Below, piece by piece: positions 63,476 to 64,000 of a DNA stretch of 64,000 nt. Source of the stretch: Prorocentrum cordatum. Its lineage: Eukaryota; Sar; Dinophyceae; Prorocentrales; Prorocentraceae. The notes below the pieces were generated by a model that saw nothing but the letters and a program-made list of their open reading frames with translations, did not search any database and was not told the DNA's origin. A program made the translations under genes and the position numbers. Each line of letters opens with the position of its first letter. Positions within the stretch are counted from its first letter, which is position 1. The DNA is taken from positions 298,501 through 362,500 of the forward strand of contig CAUYUJ010018460.1 of the NCBI GenBank assembly GCA_963575745.1. Reading direction: 5' to 3'.

Positions 63476-64000
63476 ACCTACAATGGTCGCGAGCACGTGC
63501 CTGTCCCGATATTGAACAGATGGTGCAATCATGGCTGTGGATTTTTGCGCAAAGTGAAGACAACAAGCATTGTGTTGGACGCGGTGCGTGTGAGAAAACA
63601 TATACTACTTCAAAACAACTCAAATCTTACTTATTCGAAAAACATGGTTTCAACTTTTGAACAACTCCAAAACAAGTTCTGAGGGGTAGATCTTCTGGGA
63701 GGGCTGTAGAGGGACATGCCCGGCATAAAACCAACATCCGTGAGGCCTCTGACCCGCCACCCACCGCCTCCGAAAAATGGCAGCCGCCCAACCGCACCGC
63801 ATTGACAACAACACCCCGACAAACGACAGCGGCAAGGCAATATGAGCCGGCGGAATGAGCGAAGCGATTAAATCAATGCGTTTGGACTCTTGGGGGTCTC
63901 TTGGGAGACCTCTTGGAGGACAAGTGGGCGTGACTTTCGAGACGGAGAACAACAAAGAAAAAGATGCCCATAGAGCGCGAGACGTTGGTTCCCGTGTTGT
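63476..64000. other. Repeat remnants, no gene
   Basis: 63606-63675 has AACTTTTGAACAACT words. 63711-63725 (GGGACATGCCCGGCAT) is a MITE terminus without a partner. 63911-64000 is the second copy of 39348-39450, cut by the window end. Confidence 0.55.

Overview
The window looks like nuclear DNA of a dinoflagellate. It is GC-rich, gene-poor and repeat-dominated. The coding families are ones I associate with dinoflagellates: a LINE with endonuclease and reverse transcriptase, a large multicopy ORF family, an EF-hand voltage-gated K+ channel and a possible bacterial-type HU-like protein. Some introns look transposon-derived. I cannot name the species. I saw no rRNA, tRNA, CRISPR or spliced-leader gene.

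Layout. 1-4.3 kb: low-complexity DNA, then a degraded LINE (965-4231). 4.3-6.3 kb: a 90-bp satellite inside remnants of a mobile element. 6.3-7.8 kb: a zinc-finger ORF and a two-exon gene (6752-7753) whose only intron is bounded by 13-bp inverted repeats. 7.8-21 kb: tandem repeats, microsatellites and small inverted-repeat elements. 21.5-23.6 kb: a four-exon K+ channel on the minus strand, whose first intron is an inverted-repeat element carrying a microsatellite. 24-25.4 kb: the same 90-bp satellite inside an element with inverted termini. 25.5-42 kb: dispersed repeats, with no convincing gene. 42.5-48.7 kb: a long minus-strand ORF (43301-46864, one internal TGA) between direct repeats of about 720 bp. 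48.9-50.0 kb: a possible HU-like gene. 50.5-52 kb: an 80-bp array of potential hairpins. 52.5-56.6 kb: repeats, a small basic ORF and a poly(A)-tailed transcript remnant. 56.9-62.8 kb: a large multi-exon gene on the minus strand. 62.9-63.5 kb: a 21-bp minisatellite.

The genes do not form an operon or pathway. The main theme is mobile DNA with one architecture seen repeatedly: inverted-repeat arms around a tandem-repeat core. In the channel gene such an element is exactly an intron, and the intron-bounding inverted repeats at 7.1 kb recur at 40.0 kb outside any recognisable gene. Splice sites, exon joins and families were read by eye; no database or folding program was used.
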